Positions 43,122 to 51,463 of a stretch of DNA of 64,000 nt are shown here, piece after piece. A program made the position numbers and the translations under genes. Where the stretch lies: contig JALRIN010000008.1 in the NCBI GenBank assembly GCA_023255415.1, positions 26,637-90,636 of the forward strand, read 5' to 3'. The notes below the pieces were generated by a model. The model was not told the origin of the DNA. It searched no databases and saw only the letters and a list, made by a program, of their open reading frames with translations. Source of the DNA: Cypionkella sp. GTDB taxonomy: Bacteria > Pseudomonadota > Alphaproteobacteria > Rhodobacterales > Rhodobacteraceae. Positions within the stretch are counted from its first letter, which is position 1; each line of letters begins with the position of its first letter.

Positions 43122-43694
43122 ATGTTTTACAAAGACGAACGGCTCGCTCTGTTCATTGATGGCTCGAACCTTTACGCCGCTGCAAAAGCGCTTGGTTTTG
43201 ACATCGACTACAAGCTTCTGCGGCACGAATTCATGCGTCGTGGCAAGATGCTTCGCGCATTTTACTACACGGCTTTGCTCGAAAACGACGAATATTCGCC
43301 GATCCGCCCCTTGGTCGATTGGCTGAATTACAACGGCTTTAGCATGGTGACCAAACCGGCCAAAGAATACACCGACAGCCAAGGCCGCCGCAAAGTCAAA
43401 GGCAATATGGACATCGAACTTGCGGTTCATGCCATGGAACTTGCGCCGCATGTCGATCACATCGTGATCTTTTCGGGCGACGGCGATTTCCGCCCACTGA
43501 TCGAAAGTTTGCAACGTCAGGGTGTGCGGGTTTCGGTGGTCTCGACTATTCGCAGCCAGCCGCCAATGATTGCCGACGAGTTGCGCCGCCAGGCCGATAA
43601 CTTCATCGAGCTGGACGAGCTGCGCAACGTCATCGGCCGCCCCCCGCGCGAGCCGCGCTTGGAAGACCAAGAGATGTTGGAAGAAGCCAAGTAA
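43122..43694 (+). CDS. NYN-domain (LabA/DUF88-type) protein
   Basis: The 190-residue product is a PIN-like NYN domain: ALFIDGSNLYAAAKALG with the first Asp, then VKGNMDIELAVHAM and the HIVIFSGDGDFRPLIESL block with two further Asp residues, matching a metal-dependent RNase active site. Homologues are annotated LabA-like or DUF88 and are probably RNases; the substrate is unknown. AAGGGACC precedes the ATG. A terminator follows the stop. Confidence 0.9.
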   Translation: MFYKDERLALFIDGSNLYAAAKALGFDIDYKLLRHEFMRRGKMLRAFYYTALLENDEYSPIRPLVDWLNYNGFSMVTKPAKEYTDSQGRRKVKGNMDIELAVHAMELAPHVDHIVIFSGDGDFRPLIESLQRQGVRVSVVSTIRSQPPMIADELRRQADNFIELDELRNVIGRPPREPRLEDQEMLEEAK

Positions 43695-43703
43695 TCTTTC
43701 GAA

Positions 43704-43740
43704 AAAAAGGCCGCCGCATCCAATTGCTGCGGCCTTTTCC
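43704..43740. terminator. Terminator after the NYN-domain gene
   Basis: A stem AAAAGGCCGC/GCGGCCTTTT with a 14-base loop lies directly after the stop codon. The T-rich right arm gives a rho-independent terminator on the plus strand; the symmetry would also act on the minus strand. Confidence 0.8.
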
Positions 43741-43805
43741 TTGGCGCAGGGCAATTGCAACAGCCGAAATGATCCGATACCTGTTCAAGGTGAGAGGATC
43801 TTGCC

Positions 43806-44756
43806 ATGACAAAACCCGCCCTGACGCTGTATCTGGCTGCCCCCCGCGGGTTTTGCGCCGGCGTTGATCGCGCGATTAAGATCGTGGAACTTGCGATCCA
43901 GAAATGGGGCGCTCCGGTCTATGTCCGCCACGAGATCGTGCATAATAAATATGTCGTCGACACGCTGCGCGCCCAAGGCGCGATTTTCGTCGAAGAGCTG
44001 GAAGACTGCCCCGTTGACCGCCCGGTGATCTTTTCCGCACATGGCGTGCCGAAATCGGTGCCCGCCGCCGCCGAAGCTCGCGCGATGATCGCGGTTGATG
44101 CCACCTGCCCGCTGGTGACCAAAGTGCACAACGAAGCGCAGCGCCATTCCGAGGCAGGCCTGCAAATGGTGATGATCGGCCACCAAGGCCACCCCGAAAC
44201 CATCGGCACCATGGGCCAACTGCCAAAGGGCGAGGTCTTGCTGGTTGAAACCGCCGCCGATGTCGCAGGGCTGATGGTGCGCGATCCCGCCAAACTTGCC
44301 TATATCACCCAGACCACGCTTTCGGTCGATGACACCGCCGATATTGTGCTGGCACTGCAAGCCCGCTTTCCGGCGATTGTCGGGCCGCATAAAGAAGACA
44401 TCTGCTATGCCACCACCAACCGTCAGGCGGCGGTCAAGGCGATTGCGGGCAAGATCGACGCGCTTTTGGTGATTGGCGCGCCGAATTCCTCTAATTCAAA
44501 ACGCTTGGTCGAGGTTGGCCGCTCGGCCGGTTGCAGCTATGCGCAATTGGTGCAGCGCGCCGTCGATATCGACTGGCGCGCGCTCGACGGCATTGCGGCG
44601 GTCGGCGTCACGGCAGGCGCCTCTGCCCCCGAAGTGCTGGTCAACGAGGTGATCGACGCCTTTCGCGCCCGCTATGACACGCGGGTCGAAATCGTTGAAA
44701 CCGCGCAAGAACATGTCGCGTTCAAAGTGCCCCGCATTCTGCGCGATCCGGTTTAA
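43806..44756 (+). CDS. ispH: 4-hydroxy-3-methylbut-2-enyl diphosphate reductase
   Basis: IspH performs the last step of the MEP pathway, making isopentenyl and dimethylallyl diphosphate at an iron-sulphur cluster. The 316-residue protein has all three cluster cysteines in context: APRGFCAGVDRAI, VDATCPLVTKVH and ICYATTNRQ, plus the GHPE-type segment HQGHPETIGTMGQ. DUF3429 follows after 3 bases. Confidence 0.97.
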   Translation: MTKPALTLYLAAPRGFCAGVDRAIKIVELAIQKWGAPVYVRHEIVHNKYVVDTLRAQGAIFVEELEDCPVDRPVIFSAHGVPKSVPAAAEARAMIAVDATCPLVTKVHNEAQRHSEAGLQMVMIGHQGHPETIGTMGQLPKGEVLLVETAADVAGLMVRDPAKLAYITQTTLSVDDTADIVLALQARFPAIVGPHKEDICYATTNRQAAVKAIAGKIDALLVIGAPNSSNSKRLVEVGRSAGCSYAQLVQRAVDIDWRALDGIAAVGVTAGASAPEVLVNEVIDAFRARYDTRVEIVETAQEHVAFKVPRILRDPV

Positions 44757-44759
44757 GCG

Positions 44760-45215
44760 ATGACGCGACAGCCGATCCCCCCTGCTGCGCTTTGGCTCGG
44801 TCTTGCCGGCCTTCTGCCCTTTGTCTGGGGGGCGGCCAGCGCGCAAAGTGAGCCGCTTGCGGCTTGGGGTCTTGCCATCGCGGGCCCAAGGCTGACCGGC
44901 GTGCCCTTGGTGCTGGGCTACGGCGTGATCATCTTGTCGTTCATGTCCGGCGTGCTTTGGGGCTTTGCCGCAAAACAGCCGAAGGTGGGCGCGATTTACT
45001 ATATCTTCTCGGTGCTGCCCGCACTTTGGGGACTGTTTCTTGTGGGCGGCGATCTGACGGCCAGCTTTGCCGCTTTAGGCTTGGGCTATGTCGGGCTTCT
45101 GGCGCTGGATTGGCTATTTGCAACACGCGGGTTTGCACCGGGCTGGTGGATGCCTCTGCGCCTGCTGCTGACCTCAATCGTGCTGGCCTGCCTTACCGTT
45201 GCGGCTTTGGCCTGA
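44760..45215 (+). CDS. DUF3429 membrane protein
   Basis: This 151-residue protein has four to five hydrophobic helices. LAGLLPFVWGA and ILSFMSGVLWGFA match the DUF3429 family of small inner-membrane proteins. No activity is known. It is tightly spaced with ispH upstream and rnhA downstream (25-base gap), suggesting one transcript. Confidence 0.8.
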   Translation: MTRQPIPPAALWLGLAGLLPFVWGAASAQSEPLAAWGLAIAGPRLTGVPLVLGYGVIILSFMSGVLWGFAAKQPKVGAIYYIFSVLPALWGLFLVGGDLTASFAALGLGYVGLLALDWLFATRGFAPGWWMPLRLLLTSIVLACLTVAALA

Positions 45216-45240
45216 AATCTTGACCCCAGAAGGAGGCACT

Positions 45241-45699
45241 ATGCCGGAACTTTTCGCCTATACCGACGGGGCCTGTTCGGGCAACCCCGGCCCCGGCGGC
45301 TGGGGCGTGCTGATGATCGCCCGTGACGGCGCAACAGTGGTGAAAGAACGCAGCTTGAACGGCGGCGAGCCTGACACCACCAACAACCGCATGGAATTGC
45401 TGGCGGCGATCTCGGCGCTCGAGGCCCTGACGCGCGACACGCAACTGACCATCGTCACCGACAGCGCCTATGTCAAAAACGGCGTCACCGAGTGGATTCA
45501 CGGCTGGAAGCGCAACGGCTGGAAAACCGCCGCCCGCGCCCCTGTGAAAAATGTTGATCTGTGGCAAAGGCTTGACGCAGCCCAAGCCCGGCATCAAGTC
45601 ACCTGGCGCTGGATCAAGGGCCATGCCGGCCACGCTGAAAACGAACGCGCCGATGAATTGGCCCGCGCCGGAATGGCCCCGTTTAAAACCGCAAAATAG
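45241..45699 (+). CDS. rnhA: Ribonuclease HI
   Basis: RNase HI degrades RNA in RNA:DNA hybrids such as R-loops and primers. The 152-residue enzyme has the four catalytic acids in context: YTDGACSGNPGPGGWG, NNRMELLAAISAL, IVTDSAYVKNG and the later ADELARAG. AGGAGG six bases before the ATG at 45241 fixes the start. The window also encodes RNase HII. Confidence 0.97.
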   Translation: MPELFAYTDGACSGNPGPGGWGVLMIARDGATVVKERSLNGGEPDTTNNRMELLAAISALEALTRDTQLTIVTDSAYVKNGVTEWIHGWKRNGWKTAARAPVKNVDLWQRLDAAQARHQVTWRWIKGHAGHAENERADELARAGMAPFKTAK

Positions 45700-46038
45700 C
45701 CCAGGCGGGCAGGGTCAAATCCAATCCAGATCCCCCCCGGCAGCAATGGTTTCCCAAAGCATTTCAAAGCGCCGCGCAGATCGTCGAACTGGCGTTCAAT
45801 CGCGGCGACCTCTGGTGCAAGATTCATGAACAGATCATCACTTTCAGCGACCCTTCTCCCGAAATCCGCGCCTCTCCGCGGCATCCAGCACCAAGAATGA
45901 TAGATTTCACCCAAACCAAGGCGCAATTGTCGCCCAAAGGCCGCCGAAAACCTTGCGAAACAGATGCAGGCCACACCTTTTTCGGTGCCATCTGCAAAAA
46001 TACTTTCTTTTTCGTGACGCTTCATTCAACCTTTCACC
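45700..46038. other. 339-base gap after rnhA without a convincing gene
   Basis: A 143-codon open frame exists on the minus strand (45594-46025). It has no recognisable domain, overlaps rnhA, and has mixed codon use. The right half is AT-richer and probably holds the promoter of the TetR-like gene, but no clear -35/-10 pair is visible. It could be decayed coding sequence. Confidence 0.4.
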
Positions 46039-46551
46039 ATGGCACGCACAAAATTGATTCCCGACTCCGAAGTTCTGGCGATTGCACTGAAGATTTTGCT
46101 GATACATGGCGAAAAATCAGTCACATTTTCTGCCGTTTCACAGAAATGCCGACTTGCTTCCCCCACTTTGGTGCAGCGCTTTGGTACTTGCGCCGCGATG
46201 ATCGATGCGGCCTTGACCCTGGCTTGGGTCCAGCTTGAAGCACAGACCGCAAGAGCTTTTTCCGACATGACGGCGAAAGGAAAAGGCGTGCAGGCGGTGC
46301 TAAAGGCGCTTTCTGGCCCAATTGACTCGCCAGCTTTGGTGGCGGCAAGCCTTAAATATCCGGGGCTTACGCTGCGAGCAACGGCTTGGCGCGCTCAGGT
46401 CGAGGCGGGGCTTGCGCAAAAGCTTGGCGTGGGGGCAAAGGCACAAGAAGCCGCCTCGCTGACCTTTGCGGCCTGGCAGGGGCGGCTGCTTTGGGATGGC
46501 GCGGGCGGCAAGGGCTTTCGGATGGGCGAGGCGCTGAAAAAGCTTACCTAA
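46039..46551 (+). CDS. TetR-like transcriptional regulator
   Basis: The 170-residue protein has an N-terminal helix-turn-helix that resembles TetR/AcrR: ALKILLIHGEKSVTFSAVSQKCRLASPTLVQRFG in outline, with a helical ligand domain after it. The DNA-recognition helix is less canonical than usual (no typical YYHF), so the family call is moderate. Its target is unknown; the adjacent small membrane protein is on the opposite strand and ends where this gene ends. Confidence 0.68.
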   Translation: MARTKLIPDSEVLAIALKILLIHGEKSVTFSAVSQKCRLASPTLVQRFGTCAAMIDAALTLAWVQLEAQTARAFSDMTAKGKGVQAVLKALSGPIDSPALVAASLKYPGLTLRATAWRAQVEAGLAQKLGVGAKAQEAASLTFAAWQGRLLWDGAGGKGFRMGEALKKLT

Positions 46552-46782
46552 CTAACGTTCAATATATTTTTGATAAAGCCAGATCACCGCAACAGCCCCC
46601 AAAACTGCGCCAACCAGACCTGCGGCAAAGGTTGTCATCACCAAAAGCATCCGCAGCAAAAATCCACCCGCCAGCGCGCCTGCAATGCCAATAACGATGG
46701 TCGTCGGCAGATCTGCTTGCACATTCATGACCCTTGTGGCCAAAAATCCGGCGGCAATTCCGATGATAATCAGCATAATCAT
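46552..46782 (-). CDS. GlsB/YeaQ/YmgE-family small membrane protein
   Basis: This 76-residue protein has three hydrophobic segments rich in Gly and Ala (IIGIAAGFLA, GIAGALAGGFLLRM, AAGLVGAVLGAVAVIWLY), the pattern of the transglycosylase-associated GlsB/YeaQ stress family. CAGGAG precedes the ATG at 46782. Function is poorly defined; expression in stress is common in relatives. Confidence 0.78.
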   Translation of the reverse strand: MIMLIIIGIAAGFLATRVMNVQADLPTTIVIGIAGALAGGFLLRMLLVMTTFAAGLVGAVLGAVAVIWLYQKYIER

Positions 46783-46837
46783 GGGCAATCTCCTGAAGAT
46801 TGCCCTTAATATGGGGTGCTAAACCGCGAATGTAAGG

Positions 46838-47731
46838 TCAGATCAGCCGCGGCGGCAGACGCAGGCCCTTTAACACTTCGGCCACGGGCATCGGCCGCTT
46901 GCTCTCGCGTTGCGCCATTGTGATCTCGACCGCACCTTCGCCACAAGCCACTGTAAAGCCAGACAAAACCTGACCCGCCTCACCTTGCCCATCGCTTACG
47001 ACAGAGCGCAGCAGCTTCACCCGCTCACCAGCCACCTCGCACCAGGCTCCTGGAAAGGCCGACAGGCCACGAATTTGGCGATCAACCTCGATCGCAGGGC
47101 GCGCCCAATCAATCCGCGCTTCGGATTTGTCAATCTTGGCGGCATATGTGATGCCTTGTTCACTTTGCGCGACAGCCGGCAGCGGCAAAGCCGCCAGCGC
47201 CGTGCAAATCAGCGCAGCCCCCAGCGTAGACAGCCGATCATGCAGCTCTGCCGTGGTCTCGGCCTTTGCAATTGGCGTGCTTTGGCGCAGTAAAACCGGC
47301 CCCGTGTCCAGCCCCGCCTCCATCTGCATGATGCAAATGCCGGTTTCGGCATCCCCCGCCATGATTGCGCGATGGATCGGCGCCGCCCCGCGCCAGCGCG
47401 GCAAAAGCGAGGCGTGGATGTTCAGACAGCCCAAGCGAGGCGCGTCCAGAACTGCTTGCGGCAGGATCAAACCATAGGCGACAACCACGGCAATATCGGC
47501 GCCAAAACCTGCGAATTCGGCCTGCGCCGCCGGATCGCGCAGCGAAATCGGGTGGCGCACAGCCAGCCCCAAAGCCTCGGCCCGCGCTTGCACCGGGCTT
47601 GCGCGATCGGCCTTGCCACGCCCCGCTGGGCGCGGCGGCTGGCAATAGACCGCGACGATTTCATGCTGCTGCGCCAAGGCCTCCAGCACCGGAACCGAAA
47701 AATCGGGCGTGCCCATAAAGATGATTTTCAT
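46838..47731 (-). CDS. fmt: Methionyl-tRNA formyltransferase
   Basis: Fmt formylates initiator Met-tRNA. The 297-residue enzyme starts MKIIFMGTPDFSVPVLEAL, followed by the folate-binding and catalytic region LNIHASLLPRWRGAAPIHRA and the C-terminal OB-like domain. Its ATG overlaps the stop of the deformylase-like gene (ATGA). It closes a three-gene operon with two peptide deformylase-type genes. Confidence 0.97.
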   Translation of the reverse strand: MKIIFMGTPDFSVPVLEALAQQHEIVAVYCQPPRPAGRGKADRASPVQARAEALGLAVRHPISLRDPAAQAEFAGFGADIAVVVAYGLILPQAVLDAPRLGCLNIHASLLPRWRGAAPIHRAIMAGDAETGICIMQMEAGLDTGPVLLRQSTPIAKAETTAELHDRLSTLGAALICTALAALPLPAVAQSEQGITYAAKIDKSEARIDWARPAIEVDRQIRGLSAFPGAWCEVAGERVKLLRSVVSDGQGEAGQVLSGFTVACGEGAVEITMAQRESKRPMPVAEVLKGLRLPPRLI

Positions 47732-48231
47732 TGCTTTTTCCGCAGCTTATCCGCACGGGCCAGCAACATCTTACGCTTAAGCGGCGAGAGGTGATCGAAA
47801 TACATCTTGCCCGCCAAATGATCGATCTGATGTTGAACCGATGTCGCCCAAAGGTTGACGAAATCCCGCTCCTCAATCTGACCCTCGGCATTCATAAACC
47901 GCACCGTCACCGCACGCGGCCGCCGGATCACCGCCGAGACGCCAAGCAAATTCGGCGAGGCTTCCTCGTGTTCGCGAAACTGCCCCGAGGCATGCAGCAC
48001 TTCGGGGTTGGCCATCAAAACCGCCTGCCCGCGTTCGTCGGAACAATCGACAACCGCAAGCCGCAGCGGCACGCCGATTTGCACCGCCGCCAGCCCATAG
48101 CCGGGCATCGCGTCCATAGTATCGACCATATCGGCCCAGATTTCGCGATGCGCATCGCTGATCGCCTCGACCGTCGCGGCAGGGGTTTTCAAACAAACGT
48201 TCGGATAGGGCAGGCAAAGCCGCGCGGCCAT
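47728..48231 (-). CDS. Degenerate peptide deformylase paralogue, probably not a deformylase
   Basis: The 167-residue protein has the deformylase fold pattern: YGLAAVQIG (motif 1), the region of motif 2, and WATSVQHQIDHLAGKMYFDHLS (motif 3). Motif 2, normally EGCLS with the metal-binding Cys, reads EEASPN with no Cys. Motif 3, HEIDH, reads HQIDH and has lost the catalytic Glu. Hydrolysis of formyl-Met by the usual mechanism is therefore unlikely. It overlaps both the active def upstream (TGATG) and fmt downstream (ATGA), so it is maintained and co-translated. It may bind ribosomes or partner Def; that is inference. Confidence 0.86.
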   Translation of the reverse strand: MAARLCLPYPNVCLKTPAATVEAISDAHREIWADMVDTMDAMPGYGLAAVQIGVPLRLAVVDCSDERGQAVLMANPEVLHASGQFREHEEASPNLLGVSAVIRRPRAVTVRFMNAEGQIEERDFVNLWATSVQHQIDHLAGKMYFDHLSPLKRKMLLARADKLRKKQ

Positions 48232-48743
48232 CAGCCCCGCGCCTTTTCACGCTTTAGCTTTTCCATCTTGCGCGTAATCATCTGCCGCTTCAGCGGGCCC
48301 AGATAATCAATGAACAGCTTGCCGTTCAGATGGTCAATCTCGTGCTGCACGCAGGTGGCCCAAAGCCCGTCGAACTGCCGCTCTTGGATTTCCCCGCTTA
48401 GATCCATCCAGCGCACCTTGACCGAGGCCGGACGTTTGACGTCGGCGTATTGGTCAGGGATCGACAGGCAACCTTCTTCATAGGTCGACAGGTCTTCGCA
48501 AGACCAAATCACCTCGGGGTTCAGCAAAACCATCGGCTCGGGCGGTGCATCTTTGATGCAATCCATCACGATCATCCGCCGCATCACGCCGATCTGAGGC
48601 GCCGCAAGGCCAATACCCGGCGCGTCATACATGGTTTCCAGCATATCGGCTGCCAGTTGGGTAAGCTCTGCCGAAACCTCTGCGATAGGTTCGCAAGGCT
48701 TTTTCAGGCGCGGATCGGGGTGGATCAGAATATTGCGGATCAT
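48231..48743 (-). CDS. def: Peptide deformylase (active form)
   Basis: Def removes the formyl group from nascent N-terminal Met. The 170-residue enzyme has all three motifs intact: GIGLAAPQIG, EEGCLSIPDQ with the metal Cys, and QHEIDHLNG with the two metal His and catalytic Glu. It is the first gene of def-paralogue-fmt, and its stop overlaps the paralogue's ATG. It is divergent from the PatB-like gene. Confidence 0.97.
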   Translation of the reverse strand: MIRNILIHPDPRLKKPCEPIAEVSAELTQLAADMLETMYDAPGIGLAAPQIGVMRRMIVMDCIKDAPPEPMVLLNPEVIWSCEDLSTYEEGCLSIPDQYADVKRPASVKVRWMDLSGEIQERQFDGLWATCVQHEIDHLNGKLFIDYLGPLKRQMITRKMEKLKREKARG

Positions 48744-48827
48744 GGAGAGGATTTACGTCTTGGGGCTTCAACGTGCAAGAGTTTGCTGCAATGATGCCGC
48801 CAAACCCCTAGCACAGGCAGCACCCCG

Positions 48828-49997
48828 ATGGATTTTGACACCCGCATCAATCGTCTTGGCACTCATTCGGTGAAATGGGACGCGATGGAGCCGATGTTCG
48901 GCGTGCCTGCGGCCGAGGGTATTTCGATGTGGGTGGCCGATATGGATTTTCGCCCGCCGGCCTGTGTGCAGCGCGCGCTTGAGGGCATGCTTGCGCATGG
49001 CATCTATGGCTATTACGGCGATGACGCGAGCTATCTGGACGCCATCCGCTGGTGGATGCAGACCCGCCACAATTGGACGGTCGAGCGCGATCAGATTTTC
49101 ACCACCCATGGTTTGGTGCATGGCACCTCGATGTGTGTCGATGCTTTTACCGCTGTTGGCGACGGCGTTGTGCTGATGACGCCGGTCTATCACGCCTTTG
49201 CCCGCGTGATCAAAGCGGCGGGGCGGCAGGTGGTGGAATGCAAGCTGCGCGACAACGCCGGCCACTACGAGATGGACTTTGACGCCTGGGACGCCCAGAT
49301 GACCGGGGCGGAAAAGCTGCTGATCCTGTGCTCGCCGCACAATCCCGGTGGCCGCGTCTGGACCCGCGCCGAATTGCAAGGCGTCGCCGATTTCGCCAAG
49401 CGCCACGATCTGGTGCTGGTCTCGGATGAAATTCACCACGATCTGGTTTTGGGCGAGGTCAAGCACACCGCGATGGCGCTGATCGAGGGCATTGCCGATC
49501 GTCTGGTGATGATGACGGCAACGACCAAGACCTTTAACATTGCAGGCGCGCATTCGGGCAATGTCATCATCGCAGACCCCGCCTTGCGCGCCAAATTTGC
49601 GGCGCGGATGAATGCGATGGGGATCTCGCCGAATTCCTTTGGCCTGTTCATGGCCACCGCCGCCTATTCCGCCGAGGGCGCGGCATGGGTCGATGCGCTG
49701 ACCAGTTATCTGTCTGAAAACGCACGGATTTTTGATGCAGGCATCGCCAGCATTCCCGGCATCCGCTCGATGCCGCTGGAAGCGACCTATCTGGCTTGGG
49801 TCGATTTTTCGGGCACAGGCATGACGCAGGCCGAATTCATCGACCGGGTGCAAAAGGTGGCCAAAATCGCCGCCAACCACGGCGTGTCTTTTGGCGCGGG
49901 GGGCGAAAGTTTCTTGCGCTTTAACTTGGCAACGCCGCGGTCTTTGGTGATCGAGGCGGTTGCACGCTTGCAGGCGGCTTTCGCCGACCTGCAATAG
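48828..49997 (+). CDS. PatB/MalY-type PLP-dependent cystathionine beta-lyase/aminotransferase
   Basis: This 389-residue fold-type I PLP enzyme has the MalY/PatB opening (VKWDAMEPMFG, ISMWVADMDF), then CSPHNPGGRVWTR, VSDEIHHDL with the PLP-binding Asp, and the Schiff-base Lys in ATTKTFNIAG. Members cleave C-S bonds in cystathionine or cysteine conjugates. No repressor or transporter partner is adjacent, so the precise substrate is open. Confidence 0.9.
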   Translation: MDFDTRINRLGTHSVKWDAMEPMFGVPAAEGISMWVADMDFRPPACVQRALEGMLAHGIYGYYGDDASYLDAIRWWMQTRHNWTVERDQIFTTHGLVHGTSMCVDAFTAVGDGVVLMTPVYHAFARVIKAAGRQVVECKLRDNAGHYEMDFDAWDAQMTGAEKLLILCSPHNPGGRVWTRAELQGVADFAKRHDLVLVSDEIHHDLVLGEVKHTAMALIEGIADRLVMMTATTKTFNIAGAHSGNVIIADPALRAKFAARMNAMGISPNSFGLFMATAAYSAEGAAWVDALTSYLSENARIFDAGIASIPGIRSMPLEATYLAWVDFSGTGMTQAEFIDRVQKVAKIAANHGVSFGAGGESFLRFNLATPRSLVIEAVARLQAAFADLQ

Positions 49998-49999
49998 GC

Positions 50000-50350
50000 T
50001 TAGGCCTTGGGCAGATAGGCCACAGGCGTGTTTTCTTCGCGGTAGTAATCCAGCGCAGGGCTGGATTGCACCGCCGTCGATCGTTTGAATTCGCAGATCA
50101 GATCGCCGTTTTCGGCCTTGGAGGCCACGATCAGGCATTGGAAAATATGCCGCGCGCCGTCATAGATATCGACCAAGCCGCGCAGATTGGGCGTCAGGCT
50201 GGCATCCAGCGAAAAGCCGTCGTGCCACATGCCTGTGATCGGAAAGACAGCCTCGCCCAGCTGCACCCGCAGCCGCGATTTGCGGGCAAAATCCTTCTTG
50301 CGCGCGGCGTCCAACCCATCGCGCACCTCTTTTGGCAGAAACTCCAACAT
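50000..50350 (-). CDS. Conserved-looking hypothetical protein
   Basis: This soluble 116-residue protein is not recognised by name. It has a basic N-terminal part (KEVRDGLDAARKKDFARKSRLR) and a beta-rich remainder including FPITGMWHDGFSLDA and IFQCLIVASKAENGDLICEFK, suggesting a small PilZ-like or Sm-like barrel, which is speculative. The start at 50350 has a strong GGAGGGG before it; a longer frame begins at 50425. Confidence 0.7.
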   Translation of the reverse strand: MLEFLPKEVRDGLDAARKKDFARKSRLRVQLGEAVFPITGMWHDGFSLDASLTPNLRGLVDIYDGARHIFQCLIVASKAENGDLICEFKRSTAVQSSPALDYYREENTPVAYLPKA

Positions 50351-50569
50351 CTTAGCCCCTCCGCTTGCATCTTTCAGTCTGCAGCGTGATTTGTTAATTT
50401 TGTGTGCAACCTGCGGTCGCGGCAAAAATGTCGTCTAGTTGTTGCCTATATATCGCGCATTCTTGTGATTTTCGCACCTTCTTGCAGCACAATTTGCCGT
50501 CTCAGCCCTATGCCGCAAGAAACTCTGCCTGCACAGTTGCTGGGTGATTCGCATCAAGGGGGCATTTGC

Positions 50570-51121
50570 ATGGGCCAAGACCACATCAGCCGCGCCGAAT
50601 TGGACGCAGCTTTGCCGCATGTTCTGGCAGCGCCCAAAACCGATGCCATCGTCGCCGATCTTTGCCTGCGCCCTGCGCTGAATAAGCGCCAAAGCATGCA
50701 AAACCTGCGCTTTAGCGTCGGCGACGGCATTGCCGGCGATCGGTGGCAAAGCCTGCCTTGGCTGCGCGACGCGGCGGGGCTTCCGCATCGCGGCATTCAG
50801 GTCTCGATCCTGCCGCTGCGGGTGTTCGATCTGGTCTGGCGCGACCGCAAGACCACGCCGCATCCGGGCGATCCGATCATTGCCGATCTGGACACCAGCA
50901 TCGCAAACCTGCCAATCGGCACGCTCATTCGCGCAGGCACTGGTCTGTTGCGGGTGTCCGAGGTGCCAAATCTTGGCTGCGTCAAATGGAAGGTCCGCTA
51001 CGGCGAGGCAGCGCTGCGCTGGGTCGAAAGCCACCCTCAGCTGCGCCTGCGCGGCGTGCTTTGCGCGGTAGAGCAAGACGGCGAAATCAGGCTGGGCGAC
51101 CGCTTGCAGGTGCTGCGCTGA
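50570..51121 (+). CDS. MOSC-domain-like protein
   Basis: This 183-residue protein resembles a MOSC (molybdenum cofactor sulphurase C-terminal) domain: DGIAGDRWQ, VSILPLRVFDLV, PGDPIIADLDTSI, then LRVSEVPNLGCVKWKVRYG with a central Cys in the position that carries sulphur in the family. IRLGDRLQVL ends the chain. A role in metal-sulphur or cofactor chemistry is likely. AAGGGGG precedes the ATG at 50570; the longer frame from 50402 is doubtful. Confidence 0.75.
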   Translation: MGQDHISRAELDAALPHVLAAPKTDAIVADLCLRPALNKRQSMQNLRFSVGDGIAGDRWQSLPWLRDAAGLPHRGIQVSILPLRVFDLVWRDRKTTPHPGDPIIADLDTSIANLPIGTLIRAGTGLLRVSEVPNLGCVKWKVRYGEAALRWVESHPQLRLRGVLCAVEQDGEIRLGDRLQVLR

Positions 51122-51463
51122 TCACATGCCTTCGTCTTGTTGCCGCGTCGCGCGCCGCCACTCGGTGCATTTGGCCACCATCAGGTCGATCCACCCTGCC
51201 CAAGCCGCCAGATTTTCCGCGCTTGCCAGGGTTCTGATCCGCGTCTCACCCTGATAAAGATCCATCACCACCTGCGGATAAAGCGCATTCCAGGCCGCGA
51301 TCTGCACAGACGTCGCCCGCAGCGGCCAAGCAAAGGCCAAAGCCCAGCCCTCAGGCCCTTCAACCGCCGTAAACTCCGGCAACTCGGGCCGCGAGCGGGC
51401 ATAGATCGTGCCGCCAATCGCTTCAACGCCCGCAAAACCTGCTAAAACCAAGGCCGCCTGCAT
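51122..51463 (-). CDS. Hypothetical protein coupled to smc
   Basis: This 113-residue protein is not recognised. It has an Ala/Gly-rich start (VLAGFAGVEAIGG) and a helical C-terminal part with WAGWIDLMVAKCTEWRRATRQQ. The ATG at 51463 overlaps the smc stop (TGATG), so it is translated with smc. It converges exactly on the MOSC gene, stop to stop. No function is proposed. Confidence 0.65.
   Translation of the reverse strand: MQAALVLAGFAGVEAIGGTIYARSRPELPEFTAVEGPEGWALAFAWPLRATSVQIAAWNALYPQVVMDLYQGETRIRTLASAENLAAWAGWIDLMVAKCTEWRRATRQQDEGM

Noticed and set aside
43122..43694. NYN-domain protein as a toxin or defence effector
   Set aside because: It stands alone with its own ribosome site and terminator, without an antitoxin-like partner or mobile-element signs, and this protein type is widespread in core genomes.
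45594..46025. 143-codon minus-strand frame annotated as a gene
   Set aside because: Overlaps the end of rnhA by about 100 bases, has no recognisable domain and no clear ribosome site.
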